A stretch of 64,000 bases of DNA. Source: Strigamia acuminata (taxonomy: Eukaryota; Arthropoda; Chilopoda; Geophilomorpha; Linotaeniidae). The notes under the pieces were generated by a model. That model made no database searches. It had not been told where the DNA came from and saw only the letters and a program-made list of their open reading frames with translations. The position numbers and the translations under genes were made by a program. Location: positions 13,633,060 to 13,697,059 of the forward strand of contig OX442314.1 of assembly GCA_949358305.1 (NCBI GenBank), in the 5' to 3' direction. Positions 1 through 12,327 of the stretch are shown piece after piece (positions within the stretch are counted from its first letter, which is position 1; every line of letters starts with the position of its first letter).

Positions 1-2240
1 CAGAGCAAAAGAGTTTATGTATTTATTCTATTCTTTTTTTATTTTTTGTACTCGTTGGCTTTTACGATTTAAGACCGAGCCACAACGTTCTATCAGACAC
101 AACATTTTTCGCTTTCTGCTAATGGAATGGGTGAAAACGCATGTGAGAGAAGATGAGTAGAAGGAGAAGACGCCTTAACTCGCTCGCTCTAGCGTCTCGC
201 GTTTCATCAGAGTGGCTCTCAATGGGAAAAAGGAATATTCGCAAAACAAAAGCAATAAAAAAACGCGAGCGCCACCGACCGACAAAGCAAAATTGCCTCG
301 AACGTTCACAAAACTGCTTCACCATCTGACAGTAGACATCAGAGATTCTTTTGGTGGCGTTTCTGCAGGACGCCCGAGCGCGACAACCAAAAAAGCTGAA
401 AATATGCCCTCAAAACACACTTTAATAAAAATATACATAAACCGGTATGTACCAAATAAATAAATAACATTTTTGCCAATTTTCCATTTTTAAGGATGCT
501 TTAAAGATGCTTTTATGACTGATTCTGTAAAAGAAAAATCTGGACAGAATTAAGTGTCATCACCTGATGTAATACTAGTATACTAGTTTGTTTTATCTGT
601 ATTCATAAAATTCTTATTATTATGCGTATAAGAACAATAAATTTTCAAACTTATTCATTTATAAAATTATTTTACGCAGTATTTCATCATAAATTTTGTA
701 CTAAAATAAATTCCCAGACCGGCAAGCAAACACCAATTATTTATTTCCATTACTAGTAAGATTTGATCTGATCTGGCAAAGCATGAAAATGAAATATGGA
801 GATAGTGATACAAATCTTTACTGGAAGCATGCATTCGAACAGACAACGACGCTTTAACAAACAATCGTGTACAGCTTTGCTGGAATTGTTTGTTCCCAAT
901 TAGAAGTGATTCTTTTGGAGTTTGGACACTTCTTAAAACAGTGATTCCAAAAGGATCTATGCATCGATTGACCGCTCTGAAAAAGCAGCTTAAGATGCCA
1001 AGTTCGATCGCTTTGCGCTTTGGCGTTTTCTTCTCAGTAGGCAAGTTGTGCTGGGATTGGAAAGGAAAAAAAGAGTTAGCCACAGAGAAAAAGAAATAGG
1101 TTGCATTATGTGAATGACAGGCTAGTGCACAGCAAGTGACAACAAAGAGCCTTTAGGTACATGTTTAAACTCTATGCGGGGCTGCAATGCTCTCACTTTA
1201 ATCCTACAAACTCGGAAAAATAAATGAGCACCCAAAGAACACGTTTCTAAAATACACTTTCTGAAGTAAGTAGTGTGCAATTCACTTTAAAAGTTTAATT
1301 GATATTTATACAAACTAAGAAATGTGTGTGGTAGGTACTAGTTTGGTTAAAAGAAGATGAAAATTCTTCCTATTGATATTCAACGCATACGCACAACAGC
1401 AAAGGAGCAGAATCCACTAATGAACCAATTGCGAATACGTCACGGCCACGTGCGTTTTCCAATTCAATTACATCAATTAGCTCCACCTCAGATGCAATGC
1501 AGAGCGGCTTTATCGAGAACTTTTTTTTTTATTCATCTCATTCCGACATCAACTCAAAATTCATCAAATTTAAGCAAATGCAAGCTGGGCGATCAAACCA
1601 AAAGCAATGACGCGCTGCAACAGAACTTTGTAATGAATATTGAAATATCGAGAATCTGATCTTTATCATCAACTAATTAATCAACAAAAAAAAAATAAAT
1701 AAATAAATAAATAAATAAATAAAAAAATAAAAATAGTGATTGACACCAACATTTAATGAAAATTTCATTTTCCCTATACCTATCTCCCAACATATTACTT
1801 GGCTAGCTTGTTTGTTGGACTTGGCTGATAAAGATTTCCCTGCGGCCCCCAATACAACGAATTACGAGCAAAACCGTTAATTCTGATAATTAGCTTTTTG
1901 CCACATGCGTGGCGAGTGGAGTGGTAGAAGAAAGTGAAGTTAGGGAGGCGAGACAATTATCTTTTCGCTTCAACGATGGTAAGCGAGACAGAATTCTAAT
2001 GAGCAAAAGAAAAGGAAGTGATACTCGCTAAAACGAATAAAACGAGTGAAAGGATTTTATCTTATTAAAAGTAACGAGAAAGGAGACAAGCTTAAGTCCA
2101 GCGGGAACATCTATTAGACTTAGACTAACTAATTAATTTAAGAAACATGGCCGAGGCTCGACCCGCACAATTGCATGAAATGAAGGCGGAATAAAGAAAA
2201 GAGATATACAATTCAAAAATGTTGTAATAGGAGTTGATAG
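1..2240. other. Non-coding AT-rich sequence
   Basis: Nothing coding is supported here. The open frames on both strands are short and have the composition of the surrounding non-coding DNA. A TAAA microsatellite lies at 1692-1724. It is downstream of the minus-strand gene, and no relation to it is visible. Confidence 0.6.
1692..1724. repeat. TAAA microsatellite
   Basis: About seven AAAT/TAAA units in tandem, merging into a poly-A-rich stretch. Confidence 0.9.
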
Positions 2241-2443
2241 GGTCGAGGTGATTTGTCCGTACGGATGATGGATCGGGCCATCGACCAACTGTCACGGAAG
2301 AAATCATCCGCGAAATTCCTAGCAACCCCTTTGGACGAACCACCAACGACCTGTACGCAGCGCCCCGCATACACAAACCCGTGATGGATGACATCACGCG
2401 CCTACGCCAAAAGAGCGTTGCGCCTGTCAAACTACACGATTGA
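2241..2443 (+). other. Candidate coding fragment, two overlapping open frames
   Basis: A GC-richer block in otherwise AT-rich DNA. One plus frame is open from 2252 to a TGA at 2441-2443 (63 codons), containing stretches such as EEIIREIPSNPFGRTTNDLY and ending in VAPVKLHD. It has a raised share of RNY codons and GC-ending third positions, which is what makes it look coding. Its only in-frame AG acceptor, GGAAG at about 2294, has a poor pyrimidine tract. A second frame, open from 2241 right behind a possible acceptor GATAG to TGA at 2382-2384, reads through MMDRAIDQLSRKK and PLDEPPTT. Either could be the last exon of a plus-strand gene entering from the left, or a degraded gene or element fragment. 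The product is not recognised. Confidence 0.25.
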
Positions 2444-5400
2444 TTGACTTGTCTTCGACACACGACTAAAGTTGATACAAGGGATACTTGCCAACACCGA
2501 CAATTCCTCTCCTTGTGCTCGTTTTGTTCACACTAGTGGATCTGTGTGGACCTTGCTACGTCGATTGTATTCCGAGCACGCACGTCCGTCGTTCGTGTTC
2601 GGCTCTCCGCATACCCATCATATGTCTGGCTAATGGCCGGGGCTCGCTCGAGTCGCACGCCATGAATTTTCGATCTCGATGGCGCCCTCTTTGCAGCATT
2701 CTTGCCACGAGGAACACAGCTCTTCACCTCAAATTCAATCAGTCCAAACTCCCTCGCCCTTTCCCGTTTCCACGCGGGGTCGTCAAGTCCATGTCATGCG
2801 TCTACAAAGCACTGAGCGCAAGGGGGTAGCGCGCAAAATAAGCCTATATACTCGGGATACCAATTAAACTAACACGACAGAAGAAAGACAGAACTTCCAT
2901 TACTTTGCAACATGTTAAGGAAACTCATGCAAAGTGGCTGTCTACTTAATTTACCACTTGGCTAAAATATGCAAAGCTTTCTCCATTCCTAAAACAAAGT
3001 CATCGCCATGCGTCTATCCGAATTTCCGCTTTTCGTTTTGCTGCTATTCCCCATTGCCACGTACGGTTTTTCGCCCTTCTCCACTTTACCCTTGGTCATA
3101 AATATCAGAGCCCCCCCCCCCCACCTTCACTCCACCCCCCCAGATCGAAGTGCGGGGAATCTTCGCATGGAAGGACTCGCACACTTCCTAACATCTCGTG
3201 TGCTAAAGGAAAAAAAAATCTGGCAACATCAAGTCACTTCCCCATCCTCCTCTGGTCGTCTTTTTACTCCGGCTGCCAGTCAATCCTCCCTGAGCAAGGT
3301 GGTGGGAGAGGAAATTCAATAGCATGATACAAAGATTTCTTTCGACAGTAAAAGCTACAATGTATTAGAGACACATTTCAGATATAAGAAGAGGGGAGGA
3401 AGGAAAAGAGACAAGCCCAGCAAGATATTACCTAGCAGACGCAAAGGGAGATCGTGTTCTTCAAACTATATACACTTTTCAATATCGTATCTTTTATGTT
3501 TACATACAAGATATAAGAAATTTTTATAAAAGCTAAATATAAGTGCGCCTTTTACGTATGTTGACAAAAGAAAAGTTTGACTTTATCAAACATGTAGTAA
3601 AAATCAACAAAATTCAAATTCAAAAAACGCGTAAACATAAACTTACCGCGATATACTTTTCAGTAACATAAGCTAATATAGTAGAAAGAAAAACGATTGA
3701 AAAAAAGAAGTTTTTACAAGATGTTATAAGCCGTCACGTTCGACACACAACCAGTGGGTTCTTTTTAACAATAAAGTCAATCACAACAAAAGGTAATCAC
3801 ATTTCCTCGCTGCTGATCACATTTCGTCAAATTAAAGCTGCACAAATTTATAAAATGAAGCAACAGTAAAATAATCCCTCGATTGATGCACCTAAGTAAG
3901 CAAACGACTAATAAACTATAAAGTAAATCACATTTTGTTATACAAAGATCAGTCGAGAATTTGTTGCATGGTGAAGCGCTTTACGCAGAAAACGAGCAAA
4001 AAGGGAAGAGCAAAAAAATGTCGATTTCTGCTTGAATATTTAAAGAGATTTTTAAAGCGAGATAATTCCTTAAAGATTATTGATCGAATAAAGTCTATCG
4101 GGTCGAAAAGACTGACAGGTTTTCACCGCCACAACAAGTTGTTAATTAAAGAAAAATAAGCATTAAACAATTTACGATTTAAATGAATAAATAGATTTGT
4201 TTCGAATCACTAACAGCTTATTAAATAACACAAGGGAAGGTGATGGGACTTCCGTTTCCGGTTCTTTCATTTCACTTTTGCGTGACATGAGTGAATGAAG
4301 TTGTCTGCAGTTGACAACACTGTTCCTCTCTTTCCTGCAGTTGCACGCGTGTGAATAACCCATTCAAATTCAAAACTACAAAATGTATATAGAAAAAAAA
4401 TTGTGATAGAAAAAAAAAGTGTTTTCTATTCAAAACATTTTAAATTTCAGACAGAATTTGGCAATTTTTTGTATAAAACGCAATTTATTATTTTTTTTTT
4501 CTTTTTCTTATTTGCCCAGACGGTGGCACTAACAAAATAAAAACAAAAATTGGCTATCATCAAGTTGAATTGCAGGTCTTCAAACCGAGTCACGCCATTA
4601 AATCTATTTGTAGTCATGGTAACAAACAAAGCCAAAGTAATTTATAAAACCTTGTGACCACGTTTTATAAACCCGTTTTTATTTCGTTCAACACGATAAT
4701 TTATAAGCCAGGCTTTTTTCTTATTCTGCCAGACTTCGATCGAGCGTCGCCAGCCACTCGTGAAATATCCTCGCGTACACTGCGCGTCCGCCTCTCCCTT
4801 GGGGAAGTCGCTAGCCACCTGAGTCATCGACTAGCAACCGAGCAAAGTCCCTCTAGAGATGAACGACCTCTCCCCAACCCCACCTTCTCTCCAATCCACC
4901 TCCAGCATCTAACAAAGTGCCCATCGCCTCCTTCTCCCCTCCATTTCCTGCCAGGAGAACGTCCATGCACTAGTGGACGCTGGTCATTGTGCGTCGCACG
5001 ACGAATTTGCAATTTTATCTGGCGCTCATCCATCAGGACCGCAGAGGACTTATCTCGTGAGGCTGTAAATCAACTCGAAACAAGGTCACTGCCCTTACTC
5101 CGTCTACAAATAACAGACGCACCTGTGTCTCTCTCTGTCTCCCAACATCGTCTAATATTTTTGTTTTCAAATTAAAAGTGCCTTGTTTGTGCCAAACTTT
5201 GACTTTTTATGAACGAAAAAATAAAATGAAATAAAATCCAGCCACCCGATACGGAGGAACATTTTCCTTCGAATAAAGTGACAACAACCAACAACTTCAA
5301 ATACGGCAACTGTCTTGTGACCGAAACGGAAACAAGACCCCAACCCTCCGGAAATTGAAGCCAAACAGGAACAGAAAGAGAACGTGGAGACACGCTAAGA

Positions 5401-8400
5401 GAGAAAGAGAATGAAATAAAACAACAAGTTGTAACCAGTTTGCAGTTACCCGTCATCTTTAAAAATCCTCACAACACACAAATTCAATTTTCTCCGCCTT
5501 CTCAAACGGAAGTCAAAGTTTCCCAAGATTCATCAGGCGAGACCAACACGTGACATGGTTGACGACCCACTTCCCCTCCCCTCCTCATCCCCGCTCAACC
5601 ACCACTTCGAGTGAGATGACTTGGAGTCACGTGCATTTTTGGTTCGTGACTCCGTCTGCACAAACTTTCGCGTTTTGACGAGCACTTTCGCTTCCTTTCC
5701 TGTCCGCGGGCCAAGGGGCAGAACGGGTTGAATCCTCAGCGCCATATACGAGATTGCGAGTCATTTGTCCATGGGTCTACAATTACCTCGATGTGGTCGC
5801 TAAGGGAAGGGGAACCCACTGATTTATGAGGCAAATAAAAGGACTTTTCCCATCGCACGCAAGAAAAAAATGAAGTTAAAAAAAATGAACGGTCTATTCT
5901 ACCAGTTATTAATCGCCACTTGGGAGTGCGGCAAAAGTTAGCAGTTAAAAAAAAATTGGACTTTTTTTTTCTTATTCTGCGTAAAAAGATAAGTTGTAAA
6001 AGTCTGGTGGATATGGAGAGTAAACAACGTCTTGGACTGAAAAAGAAAAAAAATGGTTACTCTGACTGTCAGTAAAGCGCTCGCCGAGTTAACCAGAAGA
6101 CAAGGCTTCGTCAGAAATTCAATTGCAGCATTTTTCATTTTATTAAGAGTAGTATAACTTAATTTTCTTCGCGTGTTTGACTCAGTCACCCAACACATTC
6201 GTATAACAGATTCAATTTGTTAGCGGTTGCTTCGCCGGTAAGAGAAGGCAGAAGGAGTCCGCCACTCTCGACAATTTTCATTAAGAAAGAAAAGAGCAAC
6301 TTAGGTCCTTTATGTATTGCGTTGCGAGATTCCAGAAAAAGACTACACTCATTTAACTATCGCGTCGACGAGATTCACTCGTAAAAAATGCCGTCCTTTC
6401 AAGACTACACGTTTTGCACGAAAATGTGAATAAAGGCGGAAATTTAAAAGAAAAAAAAAACATTAAAACTGACCACGTGAAAGTAAACTCTTTTCGATGC
6501 AACTAAGCATTACAAATGAAAACGTAAAGCGTGAAATTACAGACGAGAAAGAATTTAGTTCAAAGAGATAAAAAAAAAAAAAAAAAAGGGAAAAGAAGAG
6601 TAATCAATTGTAGTTTCAAATTGACCGCCTTGTAGTTGGCTTTTCGCAGTACAAAAGAGCTTTACAGCAAAGCCTCAGCTAAATGTAAGTTCTGTAGGAG
6701 AGAAAAAGTTGTAGAGTAGAGTTTAAAATAGTATTCTGTAAAAGGCAAGTTTCATCAAGTCTGATATATGTTCCCTCTATTTCCTAATGGTTATTTGATT
6801 CCTTTTGACCAACTACTGAATAATAGATGACGCTATTCCATCAATTGGCTGCCTAGCATCCGACTGGATAAAACCCTACACATGAGAGACGTCTGATTTA
6901 AAAAAAACTTTTTCATACAGTCAAGCTTGAATTTGACTTGACTCACGTAAATCAATATCGAAAACTTGTACCAAAGACAATATAACGCTCACTTTTTCTG
7001 AAATTGTTTGGTACACTTCGAATAAAAATTAAATTAGATTAAACGCAGTAAAAAAAAAGATGACATTTGAGGAAAAAATTATCAAACCGCTTTCTGACTC
7101 ATTTCATCGTAATCTCTATTGGAAAAATGACGTTTAACTGGCATGAAAAAATTGGCAGATGAGTTTATCTACAAAAGGAAGCATGACGAGCCATTTCTCA
7201 CGATGACGGAACAAGTAATTAAGAAAACGTCAACTGATTTAAAAAAGAAATGTAGCGATGAGATCAAATTGTCAATTACATCGATCGACTAATCTACCAA
7301 GCATATCAAGTCGGATCAGCGTGTAACTTGATTTCTTTCCACTAGCTTTTTACGAGAAACGACAGTCCAACATTCATACTATCCCAAACTCCCTTTCCGA
7401 CACTTTTGAGTCTTTGACACGGCCTGAAAACCAACAACACAGCTCGAGTCAGCTCCCTAAAACACATCCAAATTCGCACAAAACTGATGCCATTAGATTC
7501 GCATCGACGCCTGCCACTCCCAAAAGAGACCAAAATGTCAAACCAAACATCCACACCACTAGACCCATACCGCACACAACGGCGACAAACGTCCAACTTC
7601 ACTCAAGAGAAACGCCCTTTAAAACTTCTTCCAAACTTCTCCATTTCTTCTTCTCTGGAAAGAAAAAAAAATAAATTCATTCGGGGCAAAATCAAATCGA
7701 TTTGAATGTATGCCAGTGCATTAAAAAAATTAGTAGACTTCATTAATTATACGCCGTAAGAAAAGGCAAAAATGAGCTTTGCTCGAAAGAGCTTTTCTTG
7801 GAAGTTAAAAAAAAATGTTAAAAAATAAATTAAACTTTATGGCTAATTATTCCGCTTGGGTTTACTTAACAAATGGCAATAGAAACTAATGAAGTTGAAA
7901 TCAGACTGACTGAGGATTTAGGCGGATTGAAATCTTAATCCGCAGACTATCTGAGCAGATGGCTCGACCTCGATATCGAAAATGATCTCATTACAAATAC
8001 GATTAAAGAGAAAACGTTTTTAGAAAATCTAGAAATTGAAAAAAATAATATATTTTATAAACTAGAAAATCAATTTTGATTTTTTTTTACCTTATCGTTT
8101 AAAAATATCTTTTTTTTTCAATTTTTTTTATAGCATGCCGCATTTTATTTTAAATAAAAAATCAAAAAAAATCTAACGTTTCAAGTTGATTGTTCGTGCT
8201 GGGACTTATTTAATGCGAGGATCGCTAAAATAAATATGATGCATCCAAGCGGGAAATTCGCATTAATACCCGGGCGGGCAGAATAAATCCAGAGACAATG
8301 CATGAATTTTTCAACTTCCATCACCGTTTCCATGGCATCATGCAAGGAAAGATAGACCGTTACCTAGCAACAACAAGTGAATGTATTATGTATAATCAAA

Positions 8401-9504
8401 ATAATGTGGTTTAACTTGATTAGCGCGATGAGATTCAACTCGTGCATTATCCATCATGTTGAAAATGAAACCGAAAGTGATGTATAACTATTATTTAAAA
8501 TAAAATTATGAAAGTCAAGCAAATAAAATTTCAAGATTTTCCTACACAAAAAAGCAAACAAAGAAATAAAGAAATAAAAAATAAAGAAAATTTGCTTTTT
8601 AAATTTTATGTTAATGCAATTTCTCAACGAGTAAAACTTGTAAGATAATCAACAAATTTCCTTATTAAAAATGATAGTGCTCGCTCATCCATTAGCATCT
8701 GAACTAATAATTAAGTAATTCCCTAACTTGAAAAAAAAAATCTTACCTGATAATTTTTCTTCTTCTTCGGTAGTACAAATGAAAAGGCGAATCAATAATT
8801 TACTGGTTGACGTTGAAAACTCCATTACGCTAATATGGTTTTACAATTAAAAAATGAATGACACTTATTTAAAATTGATGTGTATCCATATTGCTTCACA
8901 GCTGAATTATTAAACTTTGCAACATCAGTTAAAATGCAAATGCCATTCAAATTTTATCTGTTCAAAACATTAAATAATATAAACAACTGGCTATAAATAA
9001 AATTGCTTAAATCTCTTTTAAGCATCAAAACGGTTGAAAGTTTTACCGTAAAATAATAAAATTTAAAAAATTAAATTATTCAAATCGTGTGCCAGGATAA
9101 AACTTATTTTAAATAAAAAATTAAAAAAAATTGAGTGACTTATAAACCGAAATTACACCCATAAAAGCTAAGCCCAATATTTAACCATTGATTAACAAAT
9201 TAAAGTGTCATCCACATGAAACTAAAAGCCATTTGATTTGTAGCTTGGATAGAACAAAACCTTGCGAAAAGCAGTCGATAAAGTCTGACATATCAATTTT
9301 TAAAAAAATACTTTACTTCCTTTTCTAATTTCTACTCGCAAATATTCTCTTCACCATCCTCTTGAAAAGTGTTATCACGAGTAGACACTTTACCTGTTTC
9401 AGTTTAAAAAATTTAAAAACCCATTTTCTTCTCGCACTACAGGGCACATGAGGGACAATTAAGTGATATTTTTTTCTCTCTTAATTCAACTCCAAAAGTA
9501 ATTA

Positions 9505-9525
9505 ACGAGTTATTATATAACTCGT
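9505..9525. repeat. Perfect 9-bp-stem hairpin
   Basis: ACGAGTTAT, loop TAT, then ATAACTCGT. The sequence is in AT-rich non-coding DNA. Confidence 0.6.
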
Positions 9526-12103
9526 AATTGTTTTCGATTCATAATAAAGTAGTAGTTAATTAAAAATTCATCACCCTACTACGTGCAAAAATAAACGCTG
9601 GCGCGTGCACATTGTAAATTAACCGTCTCTTATTCTTTGTGCACAACGTCGACTCGCTACCATTAGTATAGATGGAATTTTACATCGCTTGCTAAAACAA
9701 AACCTCAACTGCGAAAAGCGAGAGAAAAAGGTAAAATGAAAGCCTTTTGCACACAACTAACTCATGCTTTTAAATTGATTTTTTTCTTCTCTCCTCCTCT
9801 TTTCATTCCATAATGTTTAATTGCATGAGTAAAATTTCGAGCAAATTAAAAACGATATTAAATTCCCTTACCAAGGAATGTAACATACCGGTATATCGTA
9901 TCTGGAACTGAATCCAATTTCCTAATGTTTCACGACATCTTTAAGCATTTATAGTTGTGTTAGAAGATTTCAAATTACCAAAAAGAAATTCAAAAAGCGA
10001 AAAAAGAAACCACAACAAACTTTTTTTTTTCAAGACCATTTTTTTTAATCAAGCTTGGTCTGAAAGTACATTGGTGATGGTATTTTTCAATCCATTGGGG
10101 AATAAACCATACAAAAAAATGATAAAATCTAAAAACGAAAATTTTCTCAAGCTCCATCCACACTCACCTTCACACAACAATAAAAATCGAGCTAACATCT
10201 TTTTTTTTTATTGGACCTACACATACTGCAAAAAACTTTATACAACATTTGGTCCTACAGTTTCCATTCACTTTTGCTCTAAAAATATTGATTACAAAAA
10301 AAAATGAGATAGGAAGATGCTTAGTGTTGTGTGAGTGGAGCAAAATACAAAACAGAACCAAACAAAAAAACAAACAAATAAAAGAGAAATAATACAATAA
10401 AAAAAAATGAACTACCTGATACAGGGAGTTAAACTACTCAAGCAAAACATGACTGCTGCTTCTTGCTCTCGTCTTTTTTATCAAATCCGTCACAAATTTT
10501 TATATCATGCAAGCGGTAAAAACAAGTATCAAATTCTGATTTAAAAAACAAACGACTATTTTTATTCATTTGATTGGTGAGTTTGGTGGTCAGTTTATTA
10601 AAAAAAAAATCCATTTTTTAAAAAGACAATGTATAAAATAGTCCATTTTTCAGATTTGAAATAAAACAAGCAAAATCAAATCATCAATTTAGCCATTAAA
10701 AACAATGTGGTTTTAATATTACCATCTTATTCAATAGACAAGTGAAAAAATTATTCAATCTTCACTTAGATCTGATTATCAGTTGCATAAATGTAAATTT
10801 TTGATTAAATGATCAATCAAGTGTGATTGGATGCATTATTATCAATCTTATTATAATTATTATTATAATAAAATTTGTCACGTATGGGAGTATGATGTAT
10901 GTGGTTGCTAATTCCATTATAGACGTTTGATGATGAGATTTTCCTAAGAAATCAACAATGGAATTAAATAATTTGTTCATTTGTCAATTCGTCTCAAAGT
11001 CATCTTTCAGAAATAATAAATAAAAAAATCGAACCATTGAAAAAAAGAAAAAAAACAATAACAAGAAAAATGGAATGATATCAGAGGAAGGTAAAAAGGT
11101 TTATATCGATGTACTCCAGCCGACACACTTGCAAAAAATAATGCACTTATGTTACTAGCAAAAAATGTTAGTAACGAAGTGGGTTTTTTCCTTCTAAAAT
11201 TAAAAAATAGATAAATAAAAAACAAGGAACTGAATATCGAGTTCTCACCATCGACACACAAAAAAAGTAAAGAAAAAAAGGAAAATACTGACATGTGCAT
11301 AGTTTGGGCAAGAGGAAGTTATACTACATCAATTTGCAGTCGACAAGAACCACTGAAACAAATTTCCAACTCAAATCAAATGAATCATTAAGGATATTGA
11401 AAAACTGTTCTATGTTAAGATGAAAACAGATTCTGAATACCCATAATGCTAAATCTTTAATTAAATGCCAATTTTTTATTTTTTAAAAAACACCCAACAA
11501 TAAAAAACCATCCCAACAACTTAACCAAACAAATATTTAAAAAAGAAAAAAAAAAGATGTAAAACATAAAAATTAAAATTAATTAACTAATCAAATGTAC
11601 AAAATCCTATTTGTATCGACATTTCGAAGGGCACGTTTTGTTCCCTAAATATGAATATAAAAATTTCCACTCGTTTCATTTTATTTCGTGGAGCAAGAGA
11701 AACAATAGACAAAGGGTCTTAAAGCCCCACCGCTTGGCTATCACTTATCCTTTCTATTACAAACTGGGGTAATTATCTTCTTGTATAAACCTCCATTTTT
11801 CTAATTAGGCTTACAATCTAGTGCAGTTTCTTAGCAAAGTTAAGTCCGTTCTCATTTTATAAATATAAGAAGAAGTCAGTTGAGACTCCCGTCACCACCA
11901 GCAGCTTCAACTTGGCAAAATGTTGTTTACCGAAACAAAAACAAAAGGAATAAAAAAAAAAAATGGAAACTGATGGACATTTCATCAAACTATGAGGTCG
12001 CTTGAGGAGTGTTCCTTTTATTTTTCTTTTCTTTTCTTCCCATCTGCTCAGGAAATATAGAGGAAAATTTTTTTCTTTTTCTTCTTCCTATGTTTTTAAG
12101 TTT

Positions 12104-12121
12104 TTTATTTTTATTTTTATT
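12104..12121 (-). terminator. Cluster of three AATAAA poly(A) hexamers
   Basis: The plus strand carries three TTTATT in a row here, which read as three AATAAA on the minus strand about 210-225 bases past the stop codon of the terminal exon. Another lies at 12022-12017. These are more ordinary candidates for the gene's 3' end than the hexamer touching the stop. Low-complexity T-rich sequence means chance hexamers are common. Confidence 0.35.
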
Positions 12122-12320
12122 TTCCATAAATTTTACCCTGTAAATGGACAACAAGACAAGGTGTTGCGTGGCATTTCGGAGGCAAGGTGGGCGGTTCAAA
12201 TATAGAATAGAGAGACATAGAGAGAGCCTTGGAGGACGTCACCGAATTGAGCAGAGGGCGACATGTTTGTCATCGTGTTGCCAGAAAACGAGGGAAATCG
12301 AACACACTAGAAACCCGGTG

Positions 12321-12326
12321 TTTATT
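12321..12326 (-). terminator. AATAAA hexamer immediately after the stop codon
   Basis: On the minus strand the stop TGA (12330-12328) is followed by one G and then AATAAACACC. A canonical poly(A) hexamer this close to the stop would give a 3' UTR of only about 20-35 bases if used. It may be fortuitous, because further hexamers lie downstream. Confidence 0.3.
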
Positions 12327-12327
12327 C

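Larger units (their letters stand above)
2444..12327. other. Non-coding region downstream of the receptor-like gene
   Basis: The interval starts with a GC-richer 400-bp stretch (to about 2840) that could be 3' UTR of the candidate at 2241-2443. It then becomes strongly AT-rich, with poly-A runs (6571-6587), a 9-bp-stem hairpin at 9505-9525 and a TTATTATAAT palindromic stretch near 10849. Open frames are short and low in complexity. The frame at 3008-3322 begins with a signal-peptide-like stretch but is not otherwise convincing. The final few hundred bases are probably the 3' UTR of the minus-strand gene. Confidence 0.55.

Noticed and set aside
3008-3322. 104-codon plus-strand frame starting with a signal-peptide-like MRLSEFPLFVLLLFPIATYG
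   Set aside because: The N-terminus is attractive and the ATG context fair, but the rest runs through an 11-C homopolymer and has no recognisable mature peptide.
4654-5175. 173-codon plus-strand frame, the longest outside the gene
   Set aside because: No recognisable domain, no balanced composition, and no convincing splice or promoter signals. Frames this long are expected occasionally in 64 kb.
8747-8802. Minus-strand 56-bp exon-like segment with a CAG|GTAAGA donor and an ACCAG acceptor
   Set aside because: It lies past the stop and poly(A) region of the only supported gene, and no neighbouring exon was found; the peptide is too short to judge.
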